20,475 bases of DNA from a virus, in the IMG/VR virus record IMGVR_UViG_3300036787_000036, positions 1 through 20,475 of that record; one strand, 5' to 3'. The translations under genes were made by a program, and so were the position numbers. The notes beneath the pieces are model-generated. The model searched no databases and was not told where the DNA came from. It was given only the letters and a program-made list of their open reading frames with translations. This document shows, piece by piece, positions 1 through 5,984 of this stretch. Each line of letters opens with the position of its first letter. The stretch's first letter is position 1.

Positions 1-106
1 TGAACTGCGACTAGACTATAGTTAAGTCATGGAAGGAAACAAGAGACACTTCTAAAGGCCCAGGCCACTGTACCATTAGGCTATACTTTGACAACTGAAA
101 GGCAAA

Positions 107-170
107 GCACCGTTGCAGTGAATACGTGTAACGCGTATGAGTGGTAACACTCGACTTGCAGAGACGGTGC
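107..170 (+). other. Compact three-way-junction inverted repeat
   Basis: Seen directly: GCACCGT (107-113) pairs with ACGGTGC (164-170), extended by TGCA (114-117) with TGCA (157-160). Inside are two adjacent perfect hairpins, ATACG/CGTAT (122-126/134-138, 7-nt loop) and GAGTG/CACTC (139-143/148-152, loop GTAA). In RNA this would be a compact three-way junction of 64 nt. It overlaps the promoter-like sequence at 113-141, so it could equally act as a DNA dyad. Function is unknown. Confidence 0.45.
113..141 (+). promoter_or_regulatory. Possible sigma70-type promoter
   Basis: TTGCAG (113-118), a 17-bp spacer and TATGAG (136-141). The -35 is a weak match. The 17-bp spacing and the GCG directly before the -10 match the three better promoters at 1351, 4327 and 9779. 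Transcription from about 148 would include the structured leader at 180-278 and the gene at 296. Confidence 0.4.
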
Positions 171-179
171 TCACAGTGT

Positions 180-278
180 AGTATGCTGTGATAGTCCCAT
201 TAGTTCCACGTGGAACTGTAAGAAGATAAGACAGTATGTATCAATCTTCATGGGACTATCACAGCGTATTGACGCTGT
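180..278 (+). promoter_or_regulatory. Structured 5' leader of the 296 gene (leader B)
   Basis: A perfect 16-bp inverted repeat, 185-200 with 250-265, extends outward to about 180/270 using G-U pairs. Its loop contains a perfect 16-bp palindrome, 202-217, centred on CCACGTGG. A second hairpin, ACAGCG/CGCTGT (261-266/273-278, loop TATTGA), shares ACAGC with the 3' arm of the long helix, so the two cannot form fully together. It sits directly before the SD in ATAAGGAG. This is the first of five leaders with this plan; the others begin near 2186, 3445, 3961 and 4882. Confidence 0.6.
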
Positions 279-295
279 ATAAGGAGAAAACAAAC

Positions 296-808
296 ATGGG
301 TCAAGAAACGAATGTATCTGAATTGAAGTCAGTAAAAGTGACTGACTCCAGCGTGACACTGCCGACGGAATTCAATCCGCTGATAGTGTTGAATGAACGT
401 CAGCGCATTGCGCTTGCTGCTAAATGGGGCGCATTGAAACAGGCCGAACGTGACGCATATGTAGAGTTTAGCTCTACAGGCGTTACAGATAGCGCTACAC
501 TCTATGTTATCGCTTCAATCCTCACTGAAGCGAACAACAAGATTTTCAGTGACAGCCGCGGCGAGTATCTAGGTATCATGCAACAGTGGTATCAGGCACT
601 CACTAGCTCAGAATCCTCGATTAAGAAGTATGGCGAAGAGGAACTGAGCAAGCTGTCCGATAAAACTACTGGCGCACAGCAACTTACACTGTTGAGTGCT
701 CTTAAGGCCAAGTTGCTTGCTAACCGTACATTTCTACCAGAGCCGGTGGAGAAGAGTTTCCGCGCACTGTGTAGGTTCTACGGCTTTGACCTCAACATGG
801 TCAAGTAA
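296..808 (+). CDS. Hypothetical phage protein, 170 aa
   Basis: No family is recognised. The protein is soluble, mixed charge and probably mostly helical, with no membrane segment, signal peptide or cysteine-based metal site beyond a single Cys near the C-terminus. ATG 296 is chosen because AAGGAG lies 8-9 nt upstream. The in-frame ATG at 236 lies inside the structured leader and has no SD. The gene follows leader B and is followed by a long GNRA-capped hairpin at 831-886, so it may form its own transcription unit. Coding status is supported by the SD, the length and ordinary codon use; function is open. Confidence 0.8.
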   Translation: MGQETNVSELKSVKVTDSSVTLPTEFNPLIVLNERQRIALAAKWGALKQAERDAYVEFSSTGVTDSATLYVIASILTEANNKIFSDSRGEYLGIMQQWYQALTSSESSIKKYGEEELSKLSDKTTGAQQLTLLSALKAKLLANRTFLPEPVEKSFRALCRFYGFDLNMVK

Positions 809-830
809 CACAATGCCGGCGGCCACGACA

Positions 831-886
831 GCATGTGCAGAATAGGAGTGCAGGGAGCAATCCCTGTGTTCCTATTCTGCGTGTGC
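831..886 (+). terminator. Long GNRA-capped hairpin after the 296 gene
   Basis: GCAGAATAGGA (837-847) pairs perfectly with 870-880. After a 3x3 internal loop, CAGGGA pairs with TCCCTG (851-856/861-866), closed by the tetraloop GCAA, a GNRA loop. The outer part, 831-836 with 881-886, adds pairs including G-U. There is no U-run after the stem, so it may be a 3'-end stabiliser or RNase processing site rather than a classical intrinsic terminator. Confidence 0.5.
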
Positions 887-948
887 AGCGTGGGTATATG
901 TACTCTCTCTCTGCACACTCTGTTCTCTCTCTCGTACTACAATGTATG

Positions 949-968
949 GGGGGTATTCCGGTACCCCC
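949..968. repeat. GC-rich hairpin
   Basis: GGGGGTA (949-955) and TACCCCC (962-968) form a perfect 7-bp stem around TTCCGG. Similar G-run/C-run hairpins lie at 1277-1295 (GGGGT/ACCCC) and 1313-1337 (GAGGGGG/CCCCCTC). The three bracket the poly-A and inverted-repeat region. Role unknown. Confidence 0.5.
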
Positions 969-1013
969 TGTAAAACAATGATTCGATTGACTTTAACCTC
1001 TTACCCTATGGAT

Positions 1014-1269
<256 letters not shown>

Positions 1270-1350
1270 ATGTATAGGGGTGGAGGTTAAACCCCATCGA
1301 ATGAGCGACATAGAGGGGGTAGTCGATAACCCCCCTCCCATCTTAATGCC

Positions 1351-1379
1351 TTGACAACATACTCTCTAAGGCGTATGAT
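1351..1379 (+). promoter_or_regulatory. Strong sigma70-type promoter
   Basis: TTGACA (1351-1356), exactly 17 bp, then TATGAT (1374-1379). The spacer ends AAGGCG, as in the promoter at 4327. The predicted start near 1386 gives a leader of about 22 nt to ATG 1408, containing GGGAAGGGG. Likely an early promoter read by host RNA polymerase. Confidence 0.85.
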
Positions 1380-1407
1380 AAAGAGAGTTGGGAAGGGGTA
1401 AGTTTAG

Positions 1408-1956
1408 ATGGTAGACAGAACACAGTTTCCAGAATTCCAGGAGTATGTACAAGCATTGCTATTATATAAGCAAATCAAGAGTGCGTATCCGAAGTTTTTA
1501 GAGCGTTTTGGACACTGGCGAACGTCTAAAAATCCTCTTGAGCGTGCTAAGTTTTATGATGAAAAAGCAAAGAATTCGCAAGTGTGTAAGGATTTCTATG
1601 CTATGAAAAAGCGTTACAAGGAAACTATCGCGCGTGCTGAACTTGAAGCGAGGGGTTATAATCTCTCTGCTACGGCTCTTGCTGAGATTGCTGCTATTGA
1701 GATACCTGTGTCAATGCAGGATATTATCAATAGCGATAAGATTGTAGCAAGGGAAGCTACGCATCTGCTTAATCCTGATGTTAGGAGAACTCTCAGAGAG
1801 ATTGCTATTCGTGATGGTTTAGAGATTAAGCCTGAATGGATGGAGACTCCAGAAGAACTCGCGCAAGCATCAGAGAACGAGTTTAGTTTTAATCCTGATG
1901 TATCTTCAGGTATTGAAGCTGAGTCTGAGTTTGACAACGGATTTGATAAGCTGTAG
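1408..1956 (+). CDS. Hypothetical phage protein, 182 aa
   Basis: No family is recognised. The N-terminal half is basic and aromatic (many Lys, Arg, Tyr, Phe; roughly residues 1-90) and probably helical. The C-terminal 40 residues are acidic and likely disordered. There is one Cys and no membrane segment. It is the first gene after the strong promoter at 1351-1379, with a purine-rich SD-like stretch GGGAAGGGG about 10 nt before ATG 1408. A 13-nt gap separates it from the membrane protein gene at 1970, suggesting one operon. Position behind a host-type promoter fits an early phage protein, but that is inference. Confidence 0.8.
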   Translation: MVDRTQFPEFQEYVQALLLYKQIKSAYPKFLERFGHWRTSKNPLERAKFYDEKAKNSQVCKDFYAMKKRYKETIARAELEARGYNLSATALAEIAAIEIPVSMQDIINSDKIVAREATHLLNPDVRRTLREIAIRDGLEIKPEWMETPEELAQASENEFSFNPDVSSGIEAESEFDNGFDKL

Positions 1957-1969
1957 AAAGGAGAAACCA

Positions 1970-2170
1970 ATGTACACGATTATGAGTTTAGTTCTGTCAG
2001 GATTAGGTATTACCGCACTAATCTTTGGATTGCTCGTATGGAATTATGAGCGAAAGCGGAAAAAGGCAGCGCAAGAACGTGCTGAGAATCGTGAGGCTGC
2101 TAGACGGATTGAAGCTGGCAGAAAACTTAACGAGGAATCTCACGGCGACGGATTTGAGTACAGAGATTAA
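1970..2170 (+). CDS. Small single-pass membrane protein, 66 aa
   Basis: Residues about 4-24 form one hydrophobic segment (SLVLSGLGITALIFGLLVW), followed by a strongly basic then mixed-charge helical tail with many Arg, Lys, Glu and Ala. This predicts a bitopic inner-membrane protein with a cytoplasmic tail. ATG 1970 is chosen because AAAGGAG lies just upstream; the longer in-frame start at 1898 would overlap the preceding gene and lacks an SD. It could be a spanin-, holin- or superinfection-type protein, but no family motif is visible and no lysis cassette surrounds it. Confidence 0.75.
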   Translation: MYTIMSLVLSGLGITALIFGLLVWNYERKRKKAAQERAENREAARRIEAGRKLNEESHGDGFEYRD

Positions 2171-2185
2171 CAACCCGGCAGACTT

Positions 2186-2302
2186 GCTCTGCCATAGCCG
2201 CTGCGTCGGATGATATGCAATACGCTGTGCTGACAGAATTCAGCCATCCTCAACACGAGCATATACCTAGTCTCCAGCGGCTATGGGAGCGCAAGATGCT
2301 CT
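2186..2302 (+). promoter_or_regulatory. Structured 5' leader of the 2320 gene (leader C)
   Basis: GCTC plus 2192-2203 pairs with 2275-2290 (CAGCGGCTATGG then GAGC), 16 bp with a 2-nt bulge. Inside are ATATGC/GCATAT (2213-2218/2259-2264) and GCTGA/TCAGC (2229-2233/2240-2244, 6-nt loop). A short hairpin GAGC/GCTC (2287-2290/2298-2301) reuses the 3' end of the long helix and is followed directly by the SD in CTAAAAAGGAGAA. Same plan as leaders B, D, F and G. Confidence 0.6.
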
Positions 2303-2319
2303 AAAAAGGAGAAAACACC

Positions 2320-2943
2320 GTGGCAAAGTTTTTGTACAAACTTACCGATGAGTTTGGTAGCACCAAAAACAATACTCACTGGAGCGAAGGAATTAAGCAT
2401 GAGATTGCAAAAGAGCTAAGAGATAGTACTAAACCTCTATGTTCAAAGCATTACCTTCATGCTTACGAAAATCCACTTGTAGCTGTGTTTATGAATAACC
2501 GCCACGCAAAATTTTCTAAGCCTCGTCTATGGTTAGCTACAGGATGGGTAAGCAAAAGAGACGGTCAACTAAAGTGTGGCTGTTTCTCTCTCAAGATAAT
2601 CAAAGAAATCCAACTTCCAAAACTTACAGTAGCTCAGAGAGTGAGAACAGCTATTTACTGCGCTCTTTCTCACCCAGTCTCGAACAATTTTCATACTTGG
2701 GCAGTTGATTGGCTAAGTGGGAAAGATCGAACAAGAGCTGCTGCTGCTTATGCTGCTGCTTATGATGCTGCTGCTGCTTATGCTGCTGCTGCTGCTGATG
2801 CTGCTGCTTATGCTGCTGCTGATGCTGCTGCTTATGCTACTGCTTCTGCTGCTTCTGCTGCTTATGCTGCTTATGCTGCTTATGCTCCTATTAACCTTAT
2901 CGAAATTATCAAACGCTCTATCAAAGAAGAGGTGGCTTTATGA
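2320..2943 (+). CDS. Protein with Ala/Tyr/Asp low-complexity tail, 207 aa
   Basis: The start is GTG 2320, about 9 nt after AAAAAGGAG; no ATG start with an SD is available. Residues 1-137 form an unrecognised folded-looking domain with several Trp and Cys residues. Residues about 138-190 consist almost only of Ala with Tyr or Asp every three to six residues, encoded by near-perfect GCT runs interrupted by TAT and GAT. A short non-repetitive helix ends the protein. Such Ala-Tyr-Asp repeats suggest an extended helix or coiled assembly segment. The stop overlaps the next start as ATGA, implying translational coupling with the 31-aa membrane peptide. Confidence 0.8.
   Translation: MAKFLYKLTDEFGSTKNNTHWSEGIKHEIAKELRDSTKPLCSKHYLHAYENPLVAVFMNNRHAKFSKPRLWLATGWVSKRDGQLKCGCFSLKIIKEIQLPKLTVAQRVRTAIYCALSHPVSNNFHTWAVDWLSGKDRTRAAAAYAAAYDAAAAYAAAAADAAAYAAADAAAYATASAASAAYAAYAAYAPINLIEIIKRSIKEEVAL
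2738..2890 (+). repeat. GCT-codon microsatellite inside the 2320 gene
   Basis: Runs of GCT trinucleotides are punctuated by TAT, GAT, ACT and TCT codons. All units are multiples of three, so length changes by slippage would keep the reading frame. Other frames of the same DNA give long Leu/Met-rich shadow reading frames. Confidence 0.9.
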
Positions 2944-3035
2944 AAGACGAATGGTATCTCAAGCATGAAAGATTCATCTATCGTGCAGGCTTCACAGTTA
3001 TGATTATAGCTGTGTTTATGCTTGTAGCGTGGTAA
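2940..3035 (+). CDS. Small membrane peptide, 31 aa
   Basis: ATG 2940 overlaps the stop of the 2320 gene as ATGA. The peptide has a charged N-terminal half (MKDEWYLKHERFIYRAG) and a hydrophobic C-terminal segment (FTVMIIAVFMLVAW), a tail-anchor-like layout. Coding status is inferred from the coupling and the clean hydrophobic pattern. A second, similar-sized membrane peptide follows at 3077. Function unknown. Confidence 0.55.
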   Translation: MKDEWYLKHERFIYRAGFTVMIIAVFMLVAW

Positions 3036-3076
3036 CATTCTCACCGGCGACCTTGTCGCCACGGGAGGTAAAACAA

Positions 3077-3160
3077 ATGAGATTCAACGATACATGGTCT
3101 TGGTTGATTGCTATAGGCTTAGCTGTAGTGGGATTCACTATCGGCTATGTCTTTGGATAG
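3077..3160 (+). CDS. Small membrane peptide, 27 aa
   Basis: GGGAGGT lies 6-7 nt before ATG 3077. The peptide is a short polar N-terminus followed by one hydrophobic segment (WLIAIGLAVVGFTIGYVFG) running to the end. A small hairpin, GGCGAC/GTCGCC (3044-3058 region), precedes the SD. Small and unconserved by eye, but the SD and membrane-helix composition support translation. Confidence 0.5.
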   Translation: MRFNDTWSWLIAIGLAVVGFTIGYVFG

Positions 3161-3203
3161 TTTAACGTAGCATAACTCACAGATGTTGTCGGAGGTAAAA
3201 CAC

Positions 3204-3425
3204 ATGCAAGCAATTGATGATATATCCACAATCACAGAAGAAAACGAATCTTCTGCTGGACTCTTCTCTCCTACAGGTAAAGCTGCACATACAGCATATG
3301 TAACCTGTGCGAGCCGACGCCGACCAATGGATACGTCTGAGTATGCTCAAGCACACGGCACACTCCATCGTCTCGGTTCAAAAACCTCAAAGCGTGCGCG
3401 CAAGCAAGCAGCGCAAGCAGCATAG
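3204..3425 (+). CDS. Small basic-tailed protein, 73 aa
   Basis: ATG 3204 follows GGAGGTAAAACAC; the in-frame ATG at 3183 lies before this SD. The N-terminus is acidic (residues 1-20) and the C-terminus strongly basic (RLGSKTSKRARKQ), suggesting nucleic-acid contact or interaction with an acidic partner. No known domain is recognised. The gene is followed at once by a UUCG-capped hairpin (3432-3447) and leader D. Confidence 0.65.
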   Translation: MQAIDDISTITEENESSAGLFSPTGKAAHTAYVTCASRRRPMDTSEYAQAHGTLHRLGSKTSKRARKQAAQAA

Positions 3426-3431
3426 TAATAA

Positions 3432-3447
3432 GAGAACTTCGGTTCTC
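3432..3447 (+). terminator. UUCG-tetraloop hairpin
   Basis: GAGAAC/GTTCTC with loop TTCG, closed by C-G: the classic hyperstable cUUCGg RNA cap. It lies 6 nt after the stop of the 3204 gene and its 3' strand shares CTC (3445-3447) with the first arm of leader D. No U-run follows, so it is more likely an mRNA end-stabiliser or fold nucleator than an intrinsic terminator. Confidence 0.5.
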
Positions 3448-3549
3448 CAGAGCACATCTAGCCTGTTATAACAAGTGGTAATAAGTCTCTTCTTCGCGAG
3501 CTGTTATAACGACATCCACGTAGATGTGCTCTGGAGAGCTAAAGGCTCT
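3445..3549 (+). promoter_or_regulatory. Structured 5' leader of the 3565 gene (leader D)
   Basis: A perfect 16-bp inverted repeat, 3445-3460 with 3521-3536. The enclosed 60 nt holds two copies of CTGTTATAAC (3463 and 3501 regions), whose GTTATAAC cores are self-complementary and can also pair with each other. TGTTATAAC resembles an extended -10 element, so a promoter role is an alternative. A short hairpin AGAGC/GCTCT (3535-3539/3545-3549) overlaps the 3' arm and is followed by AAAAGGAGAAT and ATG 3565. Confidence 0.6.
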
Positions 3550-3564
3550 AAAAGGAGAATCACA

Positions 3565-3882
3565 ATGTATGTAATCACAGAAGAAGGAAGAATTTACGAA
3601 GGTCTAGCTCTCACTCCTGAGGAAGCTAAAATTTTCGAGGAGTTAGGAGAGAGTGGAGAATTCAGCGCTCATACTAGCGGCTATATCTCTCAGAGTGATA
3701 GTCGTAAACTAGCCGCTTACCTATGCTCAAACTTCATTCTTGTGCGTAGAAAAACGCTTGTACAAGAACCTGAGATGGACTCAATAGAGCCTGATTTTAT
3801 ACCTGAGTCTTACTCTTACGATGAGCTAACTGCCAAAGACTCTACAATCGCTGAAAACTTCCCCGGCATTGCCGGTGCCTGA
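3565..3882 (+). CDS. Hypothetical acidic protein, 105 aa
   Basis: ATG 3565 lies 8 nt after AAAAGGAG in leader D. The longer in-frame ORF from 3475 starts inside the structured leader and has no SD. The N-terminus reads like a beta-hairpin (MYVITEEGRIYEGLALTPEE), then mixed helix, then an acidic, Pro/Ser/Tyr-containing tail. No family is recognised. It is separated from the next gene by a long hairpin (3885-3953) and leader F, so it may be a single-gene unit. Confidence 0.75.
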   Translation: MYVITEEGRIYEGLALTPEEAKIFEELGESGEFSAHTSGYISQSDSRKLAAYLCSNFILVRRKTLVQEPEMDSIEPDFIPESYSYDELTAKDSTIAENFPGIAGA

Positions 3883-3884
3883 GT

Positions 3885-3953
3885 TTCATAGAAGCGTAGC
3901 AGAGGCATTATAAGAAATAACTTCTTACTCTCCTCTGCTACGCTATACATGAA
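3885..3953 (+). terminator. Long hairpin after the 3565 gene
   Basis: AGCGTAGCAGAGG (3893-3905) pairs perfectly with 3932-3944. An outer TTCAT/ATGAA (3885-3889/3949-3953) and an inner TAAGAA/TTCTTA (3911-3916/3922-3927, 5-nt loop) continue the same rod. No strong U-run follows (CCTTATTTCT). It looks like a 3' end structure or RNase III-type site. Confidence 0.5.
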
Positions 3954-3960
3954 CCTTATT

Positions 3961-4089
3961 TCTGTAGGGTGCAGTGGCGTACAAGCTCTATAACTCTTCT
4001 ACCAGTTATAGTTATAGAGTTTGCTGAGCAGCATAGCAAACTAACCTTCTTTGCTATAATGCTCCTGCACCCTACAGAGCTAAGGCTCT
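3961..4089 (+). promoter_or_regulatory. Structured 5' leader of the 4106 gene (leader F)
   Basis: CTGTAGGGTGCAG (3962-3974) pairs perfectly with 4065-4077, plus T3961-A4078. Inside are CTCTATAACT/AGTTATAGAG (3986-3995/4010-4019) and TAGCAAA/TTTGCTA (4034-4040/4050-4056), the latter extended by AGCA/TGCT after a bulge. An alternative hairpin, GTTTGCT/AGCAAAC (4019-4025/4035-4041), uses the same strand, so the fold can switch. Hairpin AGAGC/GCTCT (4076-4080/4085-4089) overlaps the closing helix and precedes AAAAGGAGAAT. TGCTATAAT (4052-4060) also matches an extended -10 promoter. Confidence 0.6.
4052..4060 (+). promoter_or_regulatory. Possible extended -10 promoter element
   Basis: TGCTATAAT fits the extended -10 consensus TGnTATAAT. 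No good -35 is seen at 17 bp. Transcription would begin near 4067 within the 3' arm of leader F, removing the long helix but keeping the hairpin before the SD. Weak evidence. Confidence 0.3.
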
Positions 4090-4105
4090 AAAAGGAGAAT
4101 GTGAC

Positions 4106-4288
4106 ATGAGAAAATTGAAAGCAAGAGAAAAACTGCCGCTAAGTGTGATTCCAGACGAGTTGCAGAGCAGACTTGTTCTTGATCTTGTCTATGCAAATGA
4201 CAACGCTTTTGGAGATTCTGAGATCATCGAAATTGTGGATGATTTTATTGATAAAGTTCGCAAAATTGTGCGATTGCGAAAGTGCTGA
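4106..4288 (+). CDS. Hypothetical small protein, 60 aa
   Basis: ATG 4106 follows AAAAGGAGAATGTGAC. The protein has a basic N-terminus (MRKLKAREK), an acidic middle and a basic C-terminal helix ending in Cys (KVRKIVRLRKC). No domain is recognised. The next promoter (4327-4355) lies just after the stop, so this gene seems to be served by the structured leader rather than by that promoter. Confidence 0.65.
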   Translation: MRKLKAREKLPLSVIPDELQSRLVLDLVYANDNAFGDSEIIEIVDDFIDKVRKIVRLRKC

Positions 4289-4326
4289 AAACGCGCTAAA
4301 TAGCTTGAAAATCAGCTCTTTAGCCC

Positions 4327-4355
4327 TTGACAACCGACGCCGAAAGGCGTATCAT
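4327..4355 (+). promoter_or_regulatory. Sigma70-type promoter
   Basis: TTGACA (4327-4332), 17-bp spacer ending AAAGGCG, TATCAT (4350-4355). The predicted start near 4362 leaves a very short leader of about 15 nt that still contains AGGAG (4364-4368) before ATG 4377. The shared AAGGCGTAT with the 1351 promoter suggests one promoter family. Confidence 0.75.
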
Positions 4356-4376
4356 TTGAGAATAGGAGAGCATAAC

Positions 4377-4649
4377 ATGGCAGATGTAGTAGTTAAATCG
4401 CTACCAGTAAAAACGAATTCAGAGCCTACGTTTCCTCAGCAAATTGAGGTCACATTCACACTCAAGCTCACCGTAAACGATCAAAAAGAGCGTGACTCCT
4501 GGCTTGTGCCAGGAACAACCAGTGCAGCTCTGGACGCTATTGCTGATGTTATGGACATTTTTTGCTGCAACACAGAATTTCTTATTGAATATGTGAACAA
4601 TCTCACTTATGCACAGATTCAGAAAGCTCTGTCAGATCGCGAAGTCTAA
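4377..4649 (+). CDS. Hypothetical protein, 90 aa
   Basis: ATG 4377 is chosen from the SD AGGAG at 4364-4368 and the promoter immediately upstream. The ORF extends in frame to 4173, but that part overlaps the 4106 gene and the promoter. Residues 20-35 look like a beta strand (IEVTFTLKLTV), followed by helices, with two adjacent Cys near residue 63. No family is recognised. A 63-nt gap leads to the 45-aa gene at 4713. Confidence 0.75.
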   Translation: MADVVVKSLPVKTNSEPTFPQQIEVTFTLKLTVNDQKERDSWLVPGTTSAALDAIADVMDIFCCNTEFLIEYVNNLTYAQIQKALSDREV

Positions 4650-4712
4650 CGTAATAAGTGGGATGCGCATACTTTACCACGCATACAATCTCATACGAAA
4701 GGAGAAACTCTA

Positions 4713-4850
4713 ATGTACGAACTCAAAGAGGAAGACAAAGCTAAAGATGAGAGTCTTCGTGTTAAGTATAACGAAGCTCACGAAAACAAAGACAAAAAAC
4801 TAGCCGAAGCTCTGCTTCGTGAAAGACTCAAGCTAATTGGTTTAGCTTGA
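4713..4850 (+). CDS. Small highly charged helical protein, 45 aa
   Basis: AAAGGAG lies about 9 nt before ATG 4713. The sequence is dominated by Lys, Glu, Asp, Arg and Ala, with Leu spaced as in an amphipathic helix (KLAEALLRERLKLIGLA). Probably a single helix or short coiled coil that binds a partner. Composition and SD support coding. No function is recognisable. Confidence 0.6.
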   Translation: MYELKEEDKAKDESLRVKYNEAHENKDKKLAEALLRERLKLIGLA

Positions 4851-4881
4851 GTCTAAATCTCACACACTATAGATGTGAGGT

Positions 4882-5049
4882 GTATTCTTTAGGACAGAGT
4901 CTGGAAAGAGACTCTTGGTCCCCATGAACACGACAGGCAGCGAAGAAATGTGATAGAACCTCTTTCTTCTCGGACATCCTGCTCCTCTGAGTCATGTGGT
5001 CATTCTCCTCTCTTCCACTCTGTCCTAAAGAGTACATGAGCCAAGGCTC
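4882..5049 (+). promoter_or_regulatory. Structured 5' leader of the 5102 gene (leader G)
   Basis: A 19-bp helix, 4882-4900 with 5017-5035, contains one G-U pair. Inside, GAAGAAA/TTTCTTC (4942-4948/4963-4969) and CAGG/CCTG (4934-4937/4978-4981) stack. A local hairpin AGAGTCT/AGACTCT (4896-4902/4909-4915) competes with the inner end of the long helix, a switch-like choice. GAGC/GCTC (5038-5041/5046-5049, loop CAAG) follows, then TCTCC/GGAGA around TTTAAT. The true SD, AAAGGAG at 5087-5093, is outside these stems. Confidence 0.6.
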
Positions 5050-5101
5050 TACTCTAACTCTCCTTTAATGGAGAATATGTCTTACCAAAGGAGTACTACA
5101 A

Positions 5102-5701
5102 ATGACAGATGTAAACGTAACGGAGCAGGCGGGTGCGCTGACTCAGGAAAAGCTCACCTATCGCAAGTTTGTCAAGCTCGGAACCGATGCCGACGGCAAG
5201 ACTACCATCGAGAAGAAGGCTGTAAAATCTGAGTCCGACAAAAAGGAGTCTGATAAACTGGACGATGGCACGCCTAATCCTCACGCTGGCGTTGCAGTGT
5301 CATGGACTGGGCCTGCTAAGGAAGGTCTTACGCTCTTCAACGAGAATGAGTTTATCCGCTATCAGGTCAAGTCTTGGGCTGGCGCGGAAACGCTGATTCC
5401 CGATGAAGCACAACGTGTCTACATCTTCCAGTATGGTCTCAATGCAATCCAAACTGCCCGCGCTATCGGTTTTATGGATGAGGTCAAGGAAGAAGCCGGT
5501 GAGCCGACTCCTGTACATGACGGCGAGACTATTGATCTCGCTGCTGCCATCAATGAGCCTCCCACTCGGAAGTCTACCTCTGACATTGACAAGCTCATCA
5601 AGCAGCTCAATGCTATGGGTGTTCCGGCGGATAAGCAGGCGGATTTCTTGGCGCTGTTGCTGGCTACGCAGACCGAAGCTCCGGCTGAAGCTGCGGAGTA
5701 A
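5102..5701 (+). CDS. Hypothetical acidic phage protein, 199 aa
   Basis: ATG 5102 follows AAAGGAG by 8 nt. Residues 1-65 are polar with many Lys, Asp, Glu and Ser and are probably flexible. Residues 66-125 look folded, with Trp, Tyr and Phe. Residues 150-199 hold an amphipathic helix and an Ala/Glu-rich tail. No cysteine and no membrane segment. The long leader, strong SD and clean terminator at 5733-5778 mark it as an independent, probably well-expressed unit. Such features fit an abundant nucleic-acid-associated or virion accessory protein, but nothing in the sequence identifies it. Confidence 0.85.
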   Translation: MTDVNVTEQAGALTQEKLTYRKFVKLGTDADGKTTIEKKAVKSESDKKESDKLDDGTPNPHAGVAVSWTGPAKEGLTLFNENEFIRYQVKSWAGAETLIPDEAQRVYIFQYGLNAIQTARAIGFMDEVKEEAGEPTPVHDGETIDLAAAINEPPTRKSTSDIDKLIKQLNAMGVPADKQADFLALLLATQTEAPAEAAE

Positions 5702-5732
5702 GAATAGGATTGTAGCACTTTGCTGAAATACA

Positions 5733-5778
5733 GCATACGGAGTAATGTTTACAACGGGGCATTACTCCGTAGCTTTTT
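5733..5778 (+). terminator. Rho-independent terminator
   Basis: TACGGAGTAATG (5736-5747) pairs perfectly with 5760-5771, extended by GC/GC across a one-base bulge, and is followed by CTTTTTA. A small hairpin GCTG/CAGC (5722-5734) precedes it. It ends the 5102 transcription unit and insulates the structured RNA region downstream. Confidence 0.85.
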
Positions 5779-5781
5779 ATA

Positions 5782-5902
5782 AGAGTAGCAGTATGAGCAT
5801 CCTGTGAACCGCGCGGTAAGCAGGTGGACATACGTTTAGATAGCTTCTGGTTTAGCGGCCAGATGGTCTAAAAGATTGTTGGTTCGACTCCAACCTACTC
5901 TT
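5782..5902 (+). ncRNA. tRNA-like cloverleaf RNA with oversized D and anticodon arms
   Basis: Seen: a perfect 7-bp acceptor-like helix, AGAGTAG (5782-5788) with CTACTCT (5895-5901). The T-arm is GTTGG/CCAAC (5878-5882/5890-5894) with 7-nt loop TTCGACT, matching the canonical TTCRANY pattern. A 2-nt linker, a 1-nt linker (G5834) and a 5-nt variable loop (AGATT, 5873-5877) fit normal tRNA geometry. The D position holds a 43-nt arm (GTATG/CATAC, CCTG/CAGG, ACCG/CGGT) and the anticodon position a 38-nt arm (TTTAGA/TCTAAA, TCTGG/CCAGA with 8-nt loop). No normal anticodon loop or encoded CCA is visible, so it is probably not an ordinary tRNA. Confidence 0.5.
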
Positions 5903-5903
5903 A

Positions 5904-5980
5904 CTATGGTCCCATAGACAAGCCTTCTCGTGGCGGGACTGAGCTTATACTAATTGTCTACTTGGTCATTACTATGACCA
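5904..5980 (+). other. Structured spacer with two hairpins
   Basis: TAGACAA/TTGTCTA (5915-5921/5954-5960) encloses 32 nt. TGGTCAT/ATGACCA (5963-5969/5974-5980) is a perfect 7-bp hairpin with loop TACT. CTATGG-TC-CCATAG (5904-5917) is a near palindrome that competes with the first helix. No open reading frame with an SD is present here. Confidence 0.4.
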
Positions 5981-5984
5981 CAAC

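Noticed and set aside
2717-2968. Leu/Met-rich frame of 83 aa over the GCT repeat
   Set aside because: It is the +1 shadow of the GCT codon run in the 2320 gene, has no SD, and its composition is explained by CTG read from GCT repeats.
5782-5902. Ordinary tRNA gene
   Set aside because: T-arm and acceptor are normal, but no 5-bp/7-nt anticodon arm can be formed and total length is about 121 nt, so an anticodon cannot be assigned.
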